Positions 26,085-40,837 of a stretch of DNA of 64,000 nucleotides are shown one piece after another (the first letter of the stretch is position 1; each line of letters starts with the position of its first letter). The notes below the pieces were generated by a model. The model made no database searches. It saw nothing but the letters and a program-made list of their open reading frames with translations, and was not told where the DNA came from. A program made the translations under genes and the position numbers. The DNA is from Mansonella perstans (taxonomy: Eukaryota; Nematoda; Chromadorea; Rhabditida; Onchocercidae): NCBI GenBank assembly GCA_037074765.1, contig JBAMDO010000023.1:186001-250000 (forward strand). The letters are read 5' to 3'.

Positions 26085-28760
26085 ATTGGAATTCAAGTTG
26101 TAAGAAATTTGATTCATATTAAAATTTTTAAAATTACAACAAAACTTAAATTTTGAAGAACTTTTAGACATTAAACATTAAACGCTTCAATGAATTATCC
26201 TCCCACGATGATGCTAGTGGTTAAAAAATTCTGCTTTGTTTTTGAATAATGGAAAAGACTTGGAATTAAATTACAATTTTAGATTGCAAACAGACTTAAA
26301 ATTTCAAATTACAGAGTGTAAAAATAAATCTGTTATTAATTTGCTTGGTGGCAAAATTTGCTCATTAATCGTTTACTTCTTAAAATTAATTAATTATCAA
26401 AAATGATGAAATTTTCATTGAACAGGATTTAAAGGAAATAGTATATGAAATGAATGAATAAAAGAAAGTGAAATGATGATAAAATTCGTAATAATAGGCC
26501 AGAAGACAAAGATAAATATGGTCCTAAACAATAGATAGTAATAAACATAATTGTCAGAGTAATTAAAAAGAAATTTATATTAGTCAAAGTTCATAACTTC
26601 TTACTTCTAATTCATATTTTATTCAAACAAATAAAGGTTATGACGAAGTCAGTAATAATTTCAATTGTATTTATGTCAACTAAAAAAATAATTTAATAGA
26701 CGAGTAATTAATTGCTCACCACACTCACTTATCTTATTATCACTTAATTGTAAGATGCTTTCACAGTTCATGTTTCCATAGAATACCTCTCTGATTTTAA
26801 TTATTGATAATTTTGCAAGACGAAAGCTAAGAATGAACGAACGATGATTTCAGGATAAATGATGAAACAGTACAAAGAGATCGAAATGAATAGACATGAA
26901 AATTCAGCACACAACTAATAACTTGTGGTTTTCAAGTTTAGCTTATATTCCTTTTTTCTTTCGATTTTATAGACCATTAAAATGAATAGATATTCACTGA
27001 GTCATTCTTCACGAATACTAATCGTAAGAGAGTTTTGTATTTTATTTCCGTCATTGTTGAATGTTGAAGATACGAAGATGTATGCAAGTCTCAGTTGTTA
27101 ATACTTATCAATTTTGTAAGACAAAAATTTATCTTTAGTAATTTTCTTTTGAAATTTAAACTAAGCAAATGATGAAATTTGAGTGTTGCAAACAATCTGC
27201 TCAGCTTGCATCTTTTCTTTTTGTTTCAATTTTTTTTTTTTTTTTTTTTAAACTTTAATCTGAGAAACATTAAATGTAAGTAATTTGTGAAGCATAACAA
27301 AATGAAAAGATAATTTTTCAAATAAATTTTCAGGCATTTCTTCGTCCATCTATTGGATTTCTTCAAATGATTTTTGTATGATGTGAAATTTCAATAATTA
27401 ACGAACTATTTTTTTTTTAAAACAAATATATTATTTTATTTAAATTATTTGATACTTTGTGAAATTTCATTTATCTCTCTGTTTGATTGACTTTGATTAA
27501 TTTCAAATTTTTGCTAATAAAAAATTTTTTTAAATGTTTGAAAAAAAGAAACATTTGAACTAAAATATGAAATACACATGTTAATATAGAACAAAATAGT
27601 AGAAAGAGAAAAATTGTTAAATTAAATAAAAGTAGAAGTTTTAAGTAAATAGTAATCTTCTAGCTTCTCGATACTTCTTAACTGATGCTTCTACCTCCCT
27701 CTCTCCCTCTTTTTCCCTCTTTCTTCCTTTCTTTCATTTATCAAATTATTTCAATTGAAAATGCAAAAATTTCAAACTTCTCACTGATTAATCAATATTT
27801 CCCACTTATTTGACATTTCACAAAAACCGAGAAAAAAAACCACTGGTAAATTTGAGAGAATAAAATCACAACAAACTGATTTTAAACCTTTAAAATATTT
27901 AATATATGTGTGTGTGAATGAGTGAAGAAATGATATGAGAATTGTGAGAACTTTGTTTTTTTTAAGAAAAAATTTATTATGACTGGTTTACTTTTGGCCA
28001 AATATGCTCGAGCCAAGAAAGTTTTATTTGTTCAAATCGATCACAGTCATCAACAAACCTTCTGATGAGTAATTTTAACAAGAAATGAATTTTCAGAAAA
28101 ATTTGACATGACACGATGAAAGCTTTGAATATGAAATTTAACTGAAAAACGAAATTTGAAAGTTTAAAATTCAAATTTCAGACGAATCAAAATTTTACCA
28201 TAAATTTTTAAGGTAGTGAAATAAAAGAATTGATAATTTAGATTGAAAAGAGCAAAAAATCAATGACTAAAATTCAATTTAAATATTAAAAATTCAAAAC
28301 AAAAGTTTGATTGTTATTTTGTGATTCATCAAATTGAGCAGTAAAATGATGGAAGAGATAAATTATCAAATGGAGCAAATTTTAGTGCTAAATTATTTCA
28401 TTCAAGAAAAAGAAATCATTGGTTTGATATTAATTTTAAATTTCAAAATCAATTAAATAGCTGTAAAAAATCTAGTCGCTGATTCAAGCTATGCATTTAC
28501 TTCTTAATTTAACTTTTTTTAGAAATCATTTTTTTTTTTCGATTTAAAAAGTCTTAAACATGATTTTACACGAAAATATAGAGCTGTAATTGCCGGCGCA
28601 GAAAACGTACGGCGCAAAATGCTGTGTTTGAATTTGTTCGTTGGGCAGCGCGTTTCTGTTTTTGCTTTCACGTTTCACGTGATTTCATGTCTTATTGCTG
28701 TGAATCACCACTCGTTCCATATTAGTGATGAAACGAATTTCTTCCCGTCTATGATTAAAC
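26085..28760. other. Intergenic DNA between divergent genes
   Basis: This lies between the leftward Ser-rich gene and the rightward rad-51 gene, so it should contain both promoters. It is AT-rich, with a poly-T run near 27230-27250 and a pyrimidine-rich ctccctctctccc tract near 27695-27720. No exon was recognised. Confidence 0.5.
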
Positions 28761-28968
28761 TGTTACATTAATCGTGAATTTCCACGTGAATTTCCAGGTT
28801 ACATTAATCGCGAATTTTCACGTTACATTAATCGTGAATTTCCACGTTTGGTGGTTTTGTTTTTTGTCAAATTCACTTTTTTGTCATTCTTCTAAGACAG
28901 TGCCAAGTTTCATTTATTGTCAATTTCATTTCAATTTCGCTTTTTTTTTTTTTTTTTTTTTTTTTAGA
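28580..28968 (+). promoter_or_regulatory. rad-51 upstream region with triplicated 25-mer
   Basis: The region is GC-richer than its surroundings. It contains two ggcgca motifs near 28594 and 28610, a CACGTG palindrome near 28676, and three copies of gttacattaatcgtgaattt-type 25-mers starting at 28762, 28798 and 28822. A long poly-T tract ends in an AG acceptor at 28966-28967, one base before the start codon, as expected for trans-splicing. A promoter role is inferred from position only. Confidence 0.5.
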
Positions 28969-31900
28969 ATGGCTCAAAGGCAAAAGGAAAAAGATAAGCA
29001 AAAAGCTTCAACTTCAGCAATAACAGAGGAAACAAGTAAAATTGTACCAGTTGAGGAAGAAGATGTCAACTCTTACACCATTGTCGACAAACTTGAGGTT
29101 GGAAGATTTTTCAGCCGCATAAATTTTATATTGCTTTTAAAAATTGAAGACAAATCTATACTGTTCAAATATGACAAGTAAAATTTGGGGAATTTTATCG
29201 ATATTATGGTAATTAACATGAAATCAGGATTGTTAGCATAGTTTTTTTCTGTTAATATTGCTTATTTCAATAGATTGCAAACATACTGAAAAATGGCATC
29301 AATAATCAAATTGTTTTTAATTTTCCTTCACTTTTCTGGCTTATAGTTGTTTAATAAAAGGAAAGAATGGTTTTAAATTATTTGAGCTTCTTGAAAAACT
29401 TCTGTGAGCGATAGGAGAGAGAAATAAAATACGAGTAAACTTTTCATCAAATGTATTCACTGAAATTTAATAGTGCTGTAATAAAGTATCAACGTTCTGG
29501 AATTTCTTATTGCTTTCTTTTTCAGCAATTTGGAATATCTGCTGCTGATATTCGAAAGCTAAAAGAAGCTGGTTTTTGTACGTTTGAAGCAATCGCTTAT
29601 GCACCACGGAAAGAATTGTACGCTATCAAAGGAATAAGCGAACAAAAAGCTGAAAAAATATTCGTAAAATTATTTATTTATTTTTTGGGTCATTTTGATG
29701 TATGCGGATGAGAACAGAAATGGCTCCGATATTGTGCAAAAAAACAAAGTTTTATGGACTTTCTAAAAGTTATCAAAACGCCCACAGATTGCGGCATTAT
29801 TGTTTGTTCTGTTCATATAACCGAGTGAAAAGTTAAGCTTGCTAGAAGATTTGAACGACGTTTTTTTTTCAGGATTAATTTTCTTAATGGAAATATAATG
29901 TAAAATGCTGTAAATATGTAGAAGTTGTGGGAACGGAAATTAGTTCGATAAGAAGGTGTCAGCTCGAAATTTTATTTGGAACATACTTGTAACGAGATGA
30001 TAAATAAGATTTAAATGCATTGAATTTTTAGTGAGTTGAAAGAAATTTCATGCTTGGACAATTCTATTTAATTTAAGACGGAAGCAGCAAAACTGGTACC
30101 GATGGGTTTTACTACCGCTAGTGAAGTGCATGTCAAGCGTTCCGAAATTATTCAAATAGGTACCGGTAGTCGTGAACTAGATCGTCTTCTTGGAGGTGGA
30201 GTGGAAACAGGATCCATCACTGAAGTAAAGTGTTACTATATTTTTATTATTTTACGTTTTTATTATCATTACTGTTGCTGTCATTATATGTATTATATTG
30301 CTATCACTTTGCAGTTTATTATTGTTATTACAGTAATATTTTTTGTTCCATATTATTATTGTATTTTCGTTATTATATATTATTATGTTTTTATAATTTC
30401 ATTATATAACAATAATATTATATAGTGGATATCAATTTTAATTTCGATTTTTTTATATTTTAGGGCTTAGATAAAGAGCTTTGATTGGTACTAAATAACT
30501 CTTTTGAAGTTCTGAATTAAAATCATAGATAACCTTTTTACTTTTCTAGATATTTGGAGAGTTTCGTACCGGTAAAAGCCAACTTTGTCATACATTAGCT
30601 GTAATGTGTCAATTGCCAGTGGATATGGGAGGAGCTGAAGGGAAATGCCTTTGGATTGATACAGAAGGTACTTTCCGTCCAGAAAGGTTACTTGCTGTAG
30701 CTGAAAGGTTAATCCTTACAAAATTTTATTTCATTCTATTTGCGTTATTTGTTCAATTCTGGATCCTTGCCAAAATATCTATAATATTTATTTTTGTTAT
30801 GTATAGGTCGTGTAATGCACAAAACATGTAACACTTCTGATTTTAGCTTAAATTGTTAGGGAGATCATTTGACGTGGTATTTTAGAGTTTTGCAAATTTT
30901 CGTTAGCAAAAGTTACGTTTTTTGGAGCGCTTTTCTCGTTAATTTTCTAGGGTATTTTTCGAATTCATTCTAGACTTTCCATGTCGCTTTTAGGCACAAA
31001 CTGTCTCCTCAAGATGTTCTGGACAACGTTGTATACGCGCGATGCTATAATACTGATCATCAAATGCAGCTTCTTATTCAGGCATCGGCTATGATGGCAG
31101 AATCGAGGTTCGTTTGCTGGCGAAAAAACAATTTTTTGCATTCATTTAAATCTAAATCTGTTAATGGTTAATGGGTATCATTTGCTGTATTCATAAAGGA
31201 ATATCATAATTTGAAATTCCAAATGCCTCACATAATTTAGTTATTGTGTTTAATGGAATATAATGAAGATTTCACTACCAAATGAGGTAGAAGGAACTGT
31301 CATTCAACAGAAGTCTAAATTAGTTTTAGGTATGCATTGCTTGTTGTCGATAGTGCGACTTCATTGTTTCGGACAGATTTTTCGGGACGCGGTGAACTTG
31401 CAACTCGACAGATGATGCTTGCGAAATATCTCAGAATGCTTCTCAAATTATCCGATGAAGTGAGTCTATGGTTATTAGTTCTTTGTTTATGTAATTCAGT
31501 ATTTTCCCCATGGGTTTTCGAGTTTTACTGTACAGTTTTTTTTTACATTACCAGTTATTTAACTACATTCAAGTAACACGTACATTGTTGTACTCAGTTT
31601 TCTTGTGTGCTTCGTTTGGTTTCCCAGGAATAAGAAGCATCGTCTCTCCTTATTCACATCTTCGTGTGATTTAATAAATGACGGAACCATCAGGAAATAA
31701 TGAAAGAATTTCGCACGACACAGCATTCAAAGTTGAAATTTTTCAGTTTGGTGTCGCTGTAGTAATAACTAATCAGGTGGTGTCGCAAGTAGATGGAGGT
31801 TGTGGTATGTTTCAAGGAGAAACGAAAAAACCGATTGGAGGAAATATTATGGCCCATGCTTCCACAACTAGGTAGCTCTATTTTTTTCCGTTTTATAACC

Positions 31901-32314
31901 ATTATAATCGAAACTGAATGGTTCAAATTCATAATTCCTCACTGGACCTCTTTCTAAGTATTTATGTAATATTCTTTAGAATAAACAATTGATCTTTCAC
32001 TTTTTTTTCTGTAATTTTGAAAGTTATGGGCATTGATTATTCTATAACCAAATTAGAGTTTTATATTTAATAATATAAGATTCATCAGTGCTGTTCAGTC
32101 ATTAACCATGCATGCTATACATTAATACGCAGTTATAATTTTTGACGAAAATTGACTATATGTGAAAAATTTATTTCTATCTCATTGCAGACTTTATTTG
32201 CGTAAAGGACGTGGAGAAACACGCATTTGTAAAATTTATGATTCACCGTGCCTTCCAGAAAGTGAAGCAACGTTTGCGATAACAACACACGGTATTGATG
32301 ATGCCAGTGATTAG
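28969..32314 (+). CDS. rad-51: RAD51 recombinase
   Basis: This nuclear strand-exchange ATPase forms filaments on single-stranded DNA in homologous recombination. Exons: 28969-29097, 29526-29663, 30078-30224, 30550-30707, 30994-31107, 31330-31459, 31747-31871 and 32191-32314. The total is 1065 nt (354 aa), a little longer than the 339 aa of the human protein because of a charged N-terminal extension. Residues 44-89 form the helix-hairpin-helix DNA-binding domain. Walker A is GEFRTGKS at about 141-148 and Walker B LLVVDS at about 232-237. [38 protein letters not shown] and the end block [20 protein letters not shown] are hallmark RAD51 segments. These, with the full N-terminal domain, separate it from DMC1 and the paralogues. 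No key residue is missing. The longer frame running into exon 1 from 28774 crosses the poly-T and trans-splice site and is not coding. Confidence 0.98.
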
Positions 32315-35300
32315 TGCTATTTTTTTTTATGTGTATTGCGAAAGAAACAATTAAATATTTATGTTCATAAAGGAAACATATGTTTAATCGTGATTAAATT
32401 CAATTTTGGTGAGTCACTTTTGAAAAATTTATGGATTGTTGAATGTAGTCCGAAATGATGTTTGGCATATAATTTTATACAGTTCCAGCAATATGACTAA
32501 GGATTTTTTGCTCCTTTGCTTTTGCATCCATTGATAAGTGAAGTTTTTAGGCTATTCTATCGTATCATTGGACAGTTCTTATTTGCAATTAGTTGCCAAT
32601 GCATTGCTAAGAGTTTTAGCTTCTTTGTTTACATTCTTTAGTAGCTAGCTAGTTCCGAACATTTAAGTGGATTGGCAATTAGATGTTTCTGTGCATGTTT
32701 TCGGACGGGTTTTGATTGTTGTTTATTTGTGAATCTGTTAGTTATTTCGCATTCAGTTATGTTTAAAAAAAAACCACAAAACCTTATAAATGTGATGTTT
32801 GAGACTTGCTATTAGTTTAGTAATTTTTTTACTGTTATTTTTTATGAATTTCTATGTTTGTTTTCTGCATTTTTTTAAGTATTCACATGGAGTTTTCGGA
32901 TAGTGATCTCCTTAATGTTTGTGAAAATGTTGTTTCTTTTTTGTAAATGTCTGAAGTACCCGAAATTTACGGACAAAATGTTTAGCTGAGTTCAACATGT
33001 AATTCTTAGTGGTCGTTTTGTTGTTCGCAAGCATTTCAAGTCATTTCACATTGAAGAAATAGACAAAACAATTTCGTAATTAATGTTGAATCAGTGTGAT
33101 TTAAATTCTTGTACTAACTGAATTAATCAAAGTTTCAAATGAAAATGGAACTTTCGTTCACTTTATTCACTTTACTTCATGTTCACTTCACTGATTGTAA
33201 ACAATCATTACGGCTATCAATGGTATTCTTTTTGGCGCAAATATATGTTCTGTGATGAGGTAAACAGGTCAGCTAGGCGAAGTTGCTTTGACGCATTTTT
33301 AGCTGCAGCATGTATTGTTACAAATGAGATACGAGTGATTATTCATTGCAAGCTTTGAAATTAAATGAATTTAAGCAGGAAAAAATTTTTTCTTTGTTAA
33401 ATAATTTTTTAAAAAAGTTTGCAATTAATTTCGCGCTAACAATATTGGCTGTGATCGCAAGCCATGTTCAGATATTCCAGTCTGAATTTTCTTTACGCTC
33501 AGCATTACTGGTACATTGAAGTGCTTCGGAAAGTTACAAGAATCGATTTGTTGTCTGATTGGTGAGTTGGAAGTACTTGTAAGATCACAGTGTCAATTCA
33601 ATGTTTAATTGCTGATGCTTAATTGAAATTATCAGAAGCAAAAAGTTGGATTCTTATGCAGCATTACTTTTCTGCACTGCATGAATTTGTTTACATCTAT
33701 TGATAAATATCCAGATTTGAAAACATAATTAATTAATGTTCAAGGTATCCTTGTATTTTTACAGTAAGTGTAGTTTCTGCAAGCAAAGTGATGCAAAAAA
33801 AACAAATAGTTCCATGAAATTGACATAACATTTCGAAGAATTTTGTCACATTATCTGTTTACTACTATTTCGATTGACATATGATGACATTGAGAATGAG
33901 TAGTGAAGAAAATTTTGACCGTTGAATTATTTTTCAAATTGATGAAGAAATGAAATAATATTACAGTAATGACATTGTCTTCCTCCTTGAAGTTGTTACA
34001 ATGAATCTAGTCTATTTTTTAAGACTGTTAATTAGACATAAATATAAAATTGAAAATGTCTTGAAATAAGCAACCGGAAATAATGTTAGTTCAAAAGCAT
34101 TATTTATTCATACATTTTCATGTTGTATTCAAGAAGTTACAGTATGATGTTTGAAAATTTCCTTGCATATTTGCAATTTTAGATAATATCTGGACTATTT
34201 GTATTATCATTAGAAAAAAGAAAAAAAAGTGAAATGAAGTTTAAGCATTACTTTATGTTGGATATTGATCATAAACTTGTAGCGTTATCCAAATAAGTCT
34301 TCAAAGTAAAAAGAACAAGTCAGAGAAGGTTGATATTTCTAGGATCATAATTTATAAATCGAAAAAATTTTGCATTTTTCATTGAAGTTCCTTTTTCATC
34401 CTTTCTTATTGAACCATGCAATCTTTTTATTCTATCCGATGACAAAAGCAATTTTCGTTTTGTCAAATTTTTGTGAAATAAGTCGAAATCTGTCTCAGAA
34501 ATTTCACTTGAGCTTTATAGGTGTAAATTTTGCATCAAATTTGAAAATCTTTGTTTTACAACTAATTGTTAATGTAGTTACATTGTTGCATATTTAATAA
34601 TTCATTGCTTTTGAATTATGAAATGATTCATTGTTTTTGTGCAAATATGAAGCTACCAAAGAATAATTTTGTTTTTTGAATTCAAGCTGAACAATAATGA
34701 TTCATAACTTCTCAAATATCAAATTTAATATCATAAAAAAAGCAGCTGCTTTTATATTAATCCAGCCTGCGATTCTGTGATTTCCCTGCACCGAGCTAAT
34801 ACTTTGTTATTGATCATTGTTACTGATTATTGATCATTTATTATTGACGTCCTCTTACAGTGGTTTTAGTACTTGTTATTTTCCTTTGAACCAAGCCAAT
34901 ACTTGTTATTCGCCTTTTTTTTTAGTCCTTTTAATACTTGTTATTCCTTTAGCATCAGCCTAGACCTTGCTAAAACTTCTCGAAAAAAGCTCTAAAAAGA
35001 GAATGAATTTTTAAAAAATGCTTTGTTATAGCCAAATTTAGAAATGAGTAACTTGAAAATGTTCCTTTAGCATTTCCATCATTTTATTCTACATTTTGAT
35101 TCAAAGCAATAAATTCATTAAATTTTTTTTGAACCAAAAGTTTTAAAAAATTCTCAACAGTCATTTTCCTTTCATGAAATTTTACTTTCATAAAGGTGTA
35201 ATCTGTTTACAAAGTGAATGTTTTTTTTTTCATGTGGCTACTCAAAAGTAGCCTTTTGAATTTAATTCAATCTAAAGCTATGTAGCGTAAAAGGTTATCA

Positions 35301-38300
35301 AATGAATTTCTTTCGATCTACACAATTTTTCCTTTTGTTACAAACATTTGACAGTTTATATGAAATTTAAAAAATTTTATAAGCCATTCAAACGCTTAAT
35401 GCATTTCCACTTGGATCAGGTATAAGTTGAAATCAGCTTCAATTTGAATAAAAATAAATTAATGAAATACAGCATATTTTAATAAGGTCCACATTTTTGG
35501 GGTACAAAAAATCATTTTCCAATGAAACTCAAGCTTTTATTTTCACTGATAATCTCTGGATGAGACAGTTGTATCGCATTTTGCCGTATTCAATTTGATA
35601 CTTTGTATTTCCTAACAATTTACGAATATAAACTTTACTAACTGTGAACTTTTTTAGAACGAGAATATATGTGATATGAATTGCTGCCGAAAAATTGAAA
35701 TTTACATCATAGTACGACAAAGAAATTTGCATAAACAACCAATGATTGTTGAAGAGGGACTAAAATAGTTTTAAATTCCGTTAATAAACTTTCTCCTCCT
35801 GAATCAATTTTTAATTGCATAATCAACGATATCTGGAAGTATTCAGAATAGAGCCAGGTAATTATGGCATGGAGAATTCAAAAAAAAATTCGTAAATTTA
35901 TTCTTTACCTTCGTAATTTCAGCAATAAATATGATTATTTATCAAACAAGTAAATAATAAGTTAAAAAAGAATTCCGTAAAAAAAATCCATCACTGTGAA
36001 TAACAATTTGAAAATAATAATAATAATAATCTTTTTGAAAATTTAATTACCATAGAATGGAAATTACTTAGTGAAATGATTGTTTACTTTCATTCATCTT
36101 AACACTATATTTAATTACTTATTTTACATTGCTGCTTATGAATTAGTTAATTGGAAAAAGAAATTATTTCAAACAACGAACAGATTTTTCAGTGAAGAAT
36201 GTGAAATATTAATGAAATGAAGAAATGTATCGATTGATTGAAATCATTAATGACCAAATAAATATTCGCTTGAATCATCAAAGTTTCATTTTCATTTGCA
36301 TGCACACTTCCAGTCATCAAATTGTTAGCCAGTTCGTTTAAAGGAAAATGAAATAAATACATATTGAAAATTGAAAAATGATAAGGGAGGAAATGTTATT
36401 CATTCTAATAGACATTGCCGGAAGTGACAATTAATTGTAAAAGGTCAACGATCTTCGGTTTAATTATATAATTTGCATTTTAAGAAAACAGAAAAAATGA
36501 AAAGAAACGGAAGACGAAAAAGTAGAAGTAGAAAGATAAGAAAAATGCATTAAGTAAACATTTTTAAAAAAAAATAAATTAATTAATATTTTTTAAATGA
36601 TTCTTAAAAAATGGATAGTAAGAATATGCTGAGACATAAATGAAAATACGGCTCAACTGCAAAGTAATTTAGTATTTCATAGCAAAATTACGCCTTTTCT
36701 TAAGGTTATTCATTCATATTTCATGACTACATCTATTTCATGGCTGGATTACTGTAAGCCTATAAAGATATGGTATTGGCGAAAATCGTTAAATAATTTA
36801 AGCACATTTTAAAAAACTGCAACATTAGTGTATTCAATATCTGATCAGGTATGCATTAGTTTCATAAATAACGGATTTATTTATGACATAAGGGGAGCAT
36901 TCTTTCTGACCATAAGGGGAGCATTCTTTTGATCTAACTTGATGTTCAATTTAAAAAGAAGTTAATTAAGATATGAAGCTATTTTTTAAATTGACAGTTT
37001 ATTAGGAAAATAGTACTGCTCTGTTTGAAAATTTTTTACTGGATAATAGAGTGAATGGAATATTCTTAATGGTTGATAGAAAATATCGAAGAGGTTCAAA
37101 AAGCTCACAACAATGTTCAATTAATCCATTATGAGATTTGAGAAACTCTAAAATTTTAACTAAACAACAAAGTTTGGTCTCATATACAAGCTTCGCATAT
37201 TTCCGGCATTTTAGTGATTCCTTTTAGTATCGAACGCTTCTCCAATAATTCATTTGCTTTGTTAGCAAGCTTCTTTTCTAATCGATAGAAATTAGCAATG
37301 AATATATAATTAGTGTAAATAGTGTAAGCCATTTAATATATCGCCCTGAAAATTTATTGATGAAAATTAGCAATGAATTTTTATGGGTTTAGATGTATTC
37401 AATATTGATGATTTTTCAGTCAGAAATTAGTTATGCAGAAAGTTTGTTCATTTTCAGAGGTGATATCATTCAATGACATATTTTAAAAGCAACTAAATGC
37501 ATTAGTAATTGCGGCCGAGCAGTTTTTTTCTTAAAGACTGAAAGAATGAAATTTAGCCAGGACAATTAATTCTATGTAATGAGACAAAGGTCATTTTTAG
37601 TATGGGACATCTAGAGAATAAAAGATTTTTGCGAAGAATAGGTGAACTTCAAATATTAGTAATCAAGATTAGAGTGACCGTCAAACGTCCAACAGTACAG
37701 CCAAAAATAAAACTTTAGCGATATTTAGATAGAAGGGAATAAAAAATAAATGAGCCGAAAGATTTAATGATTTGTGTCTAATAATTGAGATAAGGAATTC
37801 TTGCCATTTATAGTTACACTTAACCAGTGGAATTTCTAAATGATAGACGTGAACAGAAAAAAAAAAAAAAAACTGACTAACATTAATTTTATGAACTGCC
37901 TACCAGAGACTATAAAAAAAAATTTGCAATTTTTTTTAAATAAAAAATATTTCGTTTTATTTCATTATTTTCTTAATAGGATAAATATTTTTGCTGGTCA
38001 TTTTTAATAAATTTCAGGCTTTTAATAAAATTTAACCTTGCACTTATGCTTGAAAAGAACTCAACTGAATAATTGTTGGTAATCACGAATGTGTTAAATG
38101 GGATTAACGATTGCAAAATGCAAATTTTGCTCCGGAAGCCAATAAATATTCAATAAGTACCAATAAATAAATGACAATTTCTTCACCGTCTAAAATGTCA
38201 CTGATGAATGAAAACGAAATTATATGCAAAAAAAAAAAAAACAAAATAAACGTTTGAAAAAATGCCAAAAATCTGCTGCATTTATGGAATAAATGTAAAC

Positions 38301-39491
38301 AAACACAAATATCGATCATTTATTTGAATGCAAATCAATTAAACAAGCCATCATAGAAGCTGTTAAAGAAAAAAATTCATCAAAATTGCTTCCATTAATT
38401 TAATTCTCAATTAATGGCTTATCTATGTGTTTCATAAATATTTTTTGAATTTCTAAATCTATATCTACTCTTCTTTTCAATGCTCTCAAATAATTAATTT
38501 AAAAAATATACAAAAATTCGTCTAATTTTTTAACTAATGAAGCTTACTTGATATGCATAAATTCAAAAGATCAGTTCTAAACGAATAATTAACAATTTAA
38601 AACACTTTGTTTCCAAATTTTTGCATCATTTTAACAAATGTTACCTACAAATTGTTTTTTGAAAGGTAAGAATAAAATCATTAATTAATTTTTATCCTTA
38701 AAACTATCTTTTTATTTGAACATCCAAAAAAAAAAAAAAAGATTACACTAGTAAACAGGCCAAAATATGGCGGCCTTAGTGCATTTTTTTTTTTGGTAAA
38801 AATACATCCAATTATATTTCAAATATAAGTTGTAAATAGCAAAGACTGAGGCAATCTTCTCTTGCTTGATTCAAAAATAAAAAGAAGCTTTTAAATTGCT
38901 TCCTTTTTATCTTTTTCCCTGAATGATACAATGCTTCATGTGCTTGAATTCACAATGAATTAATTAATGTGTCCACTTAGTTTTTTTTTCTCATAAATCT
39001 TTCATTTATCTCGTATTTTATTACATTTTATTGATTGATATGCTTTCTCCGGAAGATAATACTTCGAAAAAAAAAAACTTATTGTTTAAAGCGATAAAAA
39101 TTTTTCAACAACAAAAGTAACAAAACAAACCTTTTCAGATTTATCGAATTCAATTTTTTCTTTTAATTGATAAATTTTTTTTTCCCAATCCATGAAAAAT
39201 AATCCTTTTAAATGTATGCAATGAATTATGCTTGATTAAATAAATTTAATTCAATTCTTCATGTTTATATTACTGCTCAATATTCCGAATACATTCTATT
39301 CATATAGACTTTCTTCGTATTGCTTTAAATTTGAGTGAGAAATTCAATTTTCTTACAATAGCTTTGTTAAAATGAATTATGCATTTGTTTTGCTTTCATT
39401 TTTGCCTACTTGTTTTTATCCGTGAAAATCATAATAGCCATTTCAGAGGCTTATTGAAACAAAAGAAGAGACATATTCTAGTAATAATAAC

Positions 39492-39529
<38 letters not shown>

Positions 39530-40837
39530 TAACCTAATATCAGTTAATTTCACTTTCTAATAATGTATTACCTTACTTTTATCAGTCTTACTTTTATTAC
39601 CTGCATTGTTTTCATCAATTGCAACATAAAAAGAATTGTCATTTGTCAAGGTATTATTTTTTCAGGAAAATATTTCTGAAAAACAAATAGCTGGCAGATA
39701 GATAAGTATCAGTTGCAAGAAAAAAAATAACAGCATTATATGATTCGATTTACACAAATTAACAGAATCTAATTCAGTAATTTTATATCAATAACAAACA
39801 ACTTGTAAATAAAAAATAAAATAGTAGTAAATAAAAGTGATTTTAAATAAAGAAGGAAAGGAAACAAAAAGTATATAAGAAGGAAGAAAGAAACAATTTG
39901 TTTGCTTTGAATTCCCAGCATTTTTTTTTCATCTTTTCTTCATTCATTTTCTTTTCCATACCATTACGGATTCATAGGTCCCTCAATAATTTCGACCATT
40001 CATACCTCTTTGCTTTCTTAATCTCAATGGATTTCCCTACATTATTCTTAAACACAATCCTTTCGTTAAATGATAGGCGGAATATTTTCCCACATATTTC
40101 TAAGCTACTTTTATCAATATTATAATGTTAGTAAGTTGAAAGCAATTCATTCATTTTCAGTTTGGAAGCTTAGTAATACAATATTGCCAAGGATAGGCTT
40201 ACTAAGAGTACAGCAATCATTCGTGATGATAGGCCTAGTTTATGAACACAACAATCATTTGTAAATACATATTCATATATAAGTATGTATACCTTCACAT
40301 ACACACACACACATACATACACGACACACACGACACACACAACACACGACACACACAACACACGACACACACAGATCTCTACTAAGTCTAGATTTTTAGG
40401 AAAAAAAGTAATCAATGCTTTGCTAAGCGCAGTCAGTTCTACTTATCAGGCACCAATTTAAAGCTCAGAATGGAGGAGAAAGTTTGTGGCTGTCGTTAGT
40501 GCAACAACAACAAAATTAAAAGTAGGAAAAGAAAAATCTATACCATCATATCTATGCGAATCTTATAATGCATCTCTTCTTGCTTCTATTAACTTCTTAA
40601 TATCATATTATCATATGATAGCACTCTTCCTATCACATCATTGTCGTTGTCAATTTTGGCTCTAATGTCATTATCATTATTATTATCATCATCATCATCT
40701 CCATTACTATTATGTTATTATGAATAGCAATAAATGCTGACCACTCGAATTAGTTTAGTATTAATTAAATCAATTAAATTAATTTTTAAAAAATTATGTT
40801 AAATTTCAGGTGTAATTGTTTTTATCAATGTTAGAAG
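32315..40837. other. 8.5-kb stretch without a recognisable gene
   Basis: After the rad-51 3' UTR the sequence is AT-rich with no convincing exon. It contains an (AAT)n run at about 39482-39530 and a CA/CGACACA-type microsatellite at about 40298-40375. A 19-bp direct repeat cataaggggagcattcttt lies at 36887 and 36911. A far-upstream untranslated exon or enhancers of the CNRIP1-like gene could lie at the right end. Unrecognised ncRNA genes cannot be excluded. Confidence 0.5.
40298..40375. repeat. CA-rich microsatellite
   Basis: Tandem acacac tracts are interrupted by repeated cgacacac and caacacac units. They create Cys/Val-rich open frames on the opposite strand (40170-40415) that are not genes. 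Confidence 0.9.

Noticed and set aside
28774..28968. N-terminal extension of RAD51
   Set aside because: The open frame crosses the triplicated 25-mer, a long poly-T tract and an AG acceptor one base before the conserved start. It is upstream DNA.
40170..40415. Open frame rich in Cys and Val on the minus strand
   Set aside because: It is the translation of the CA/CGACACA microsatellite and has no gene-like borders.
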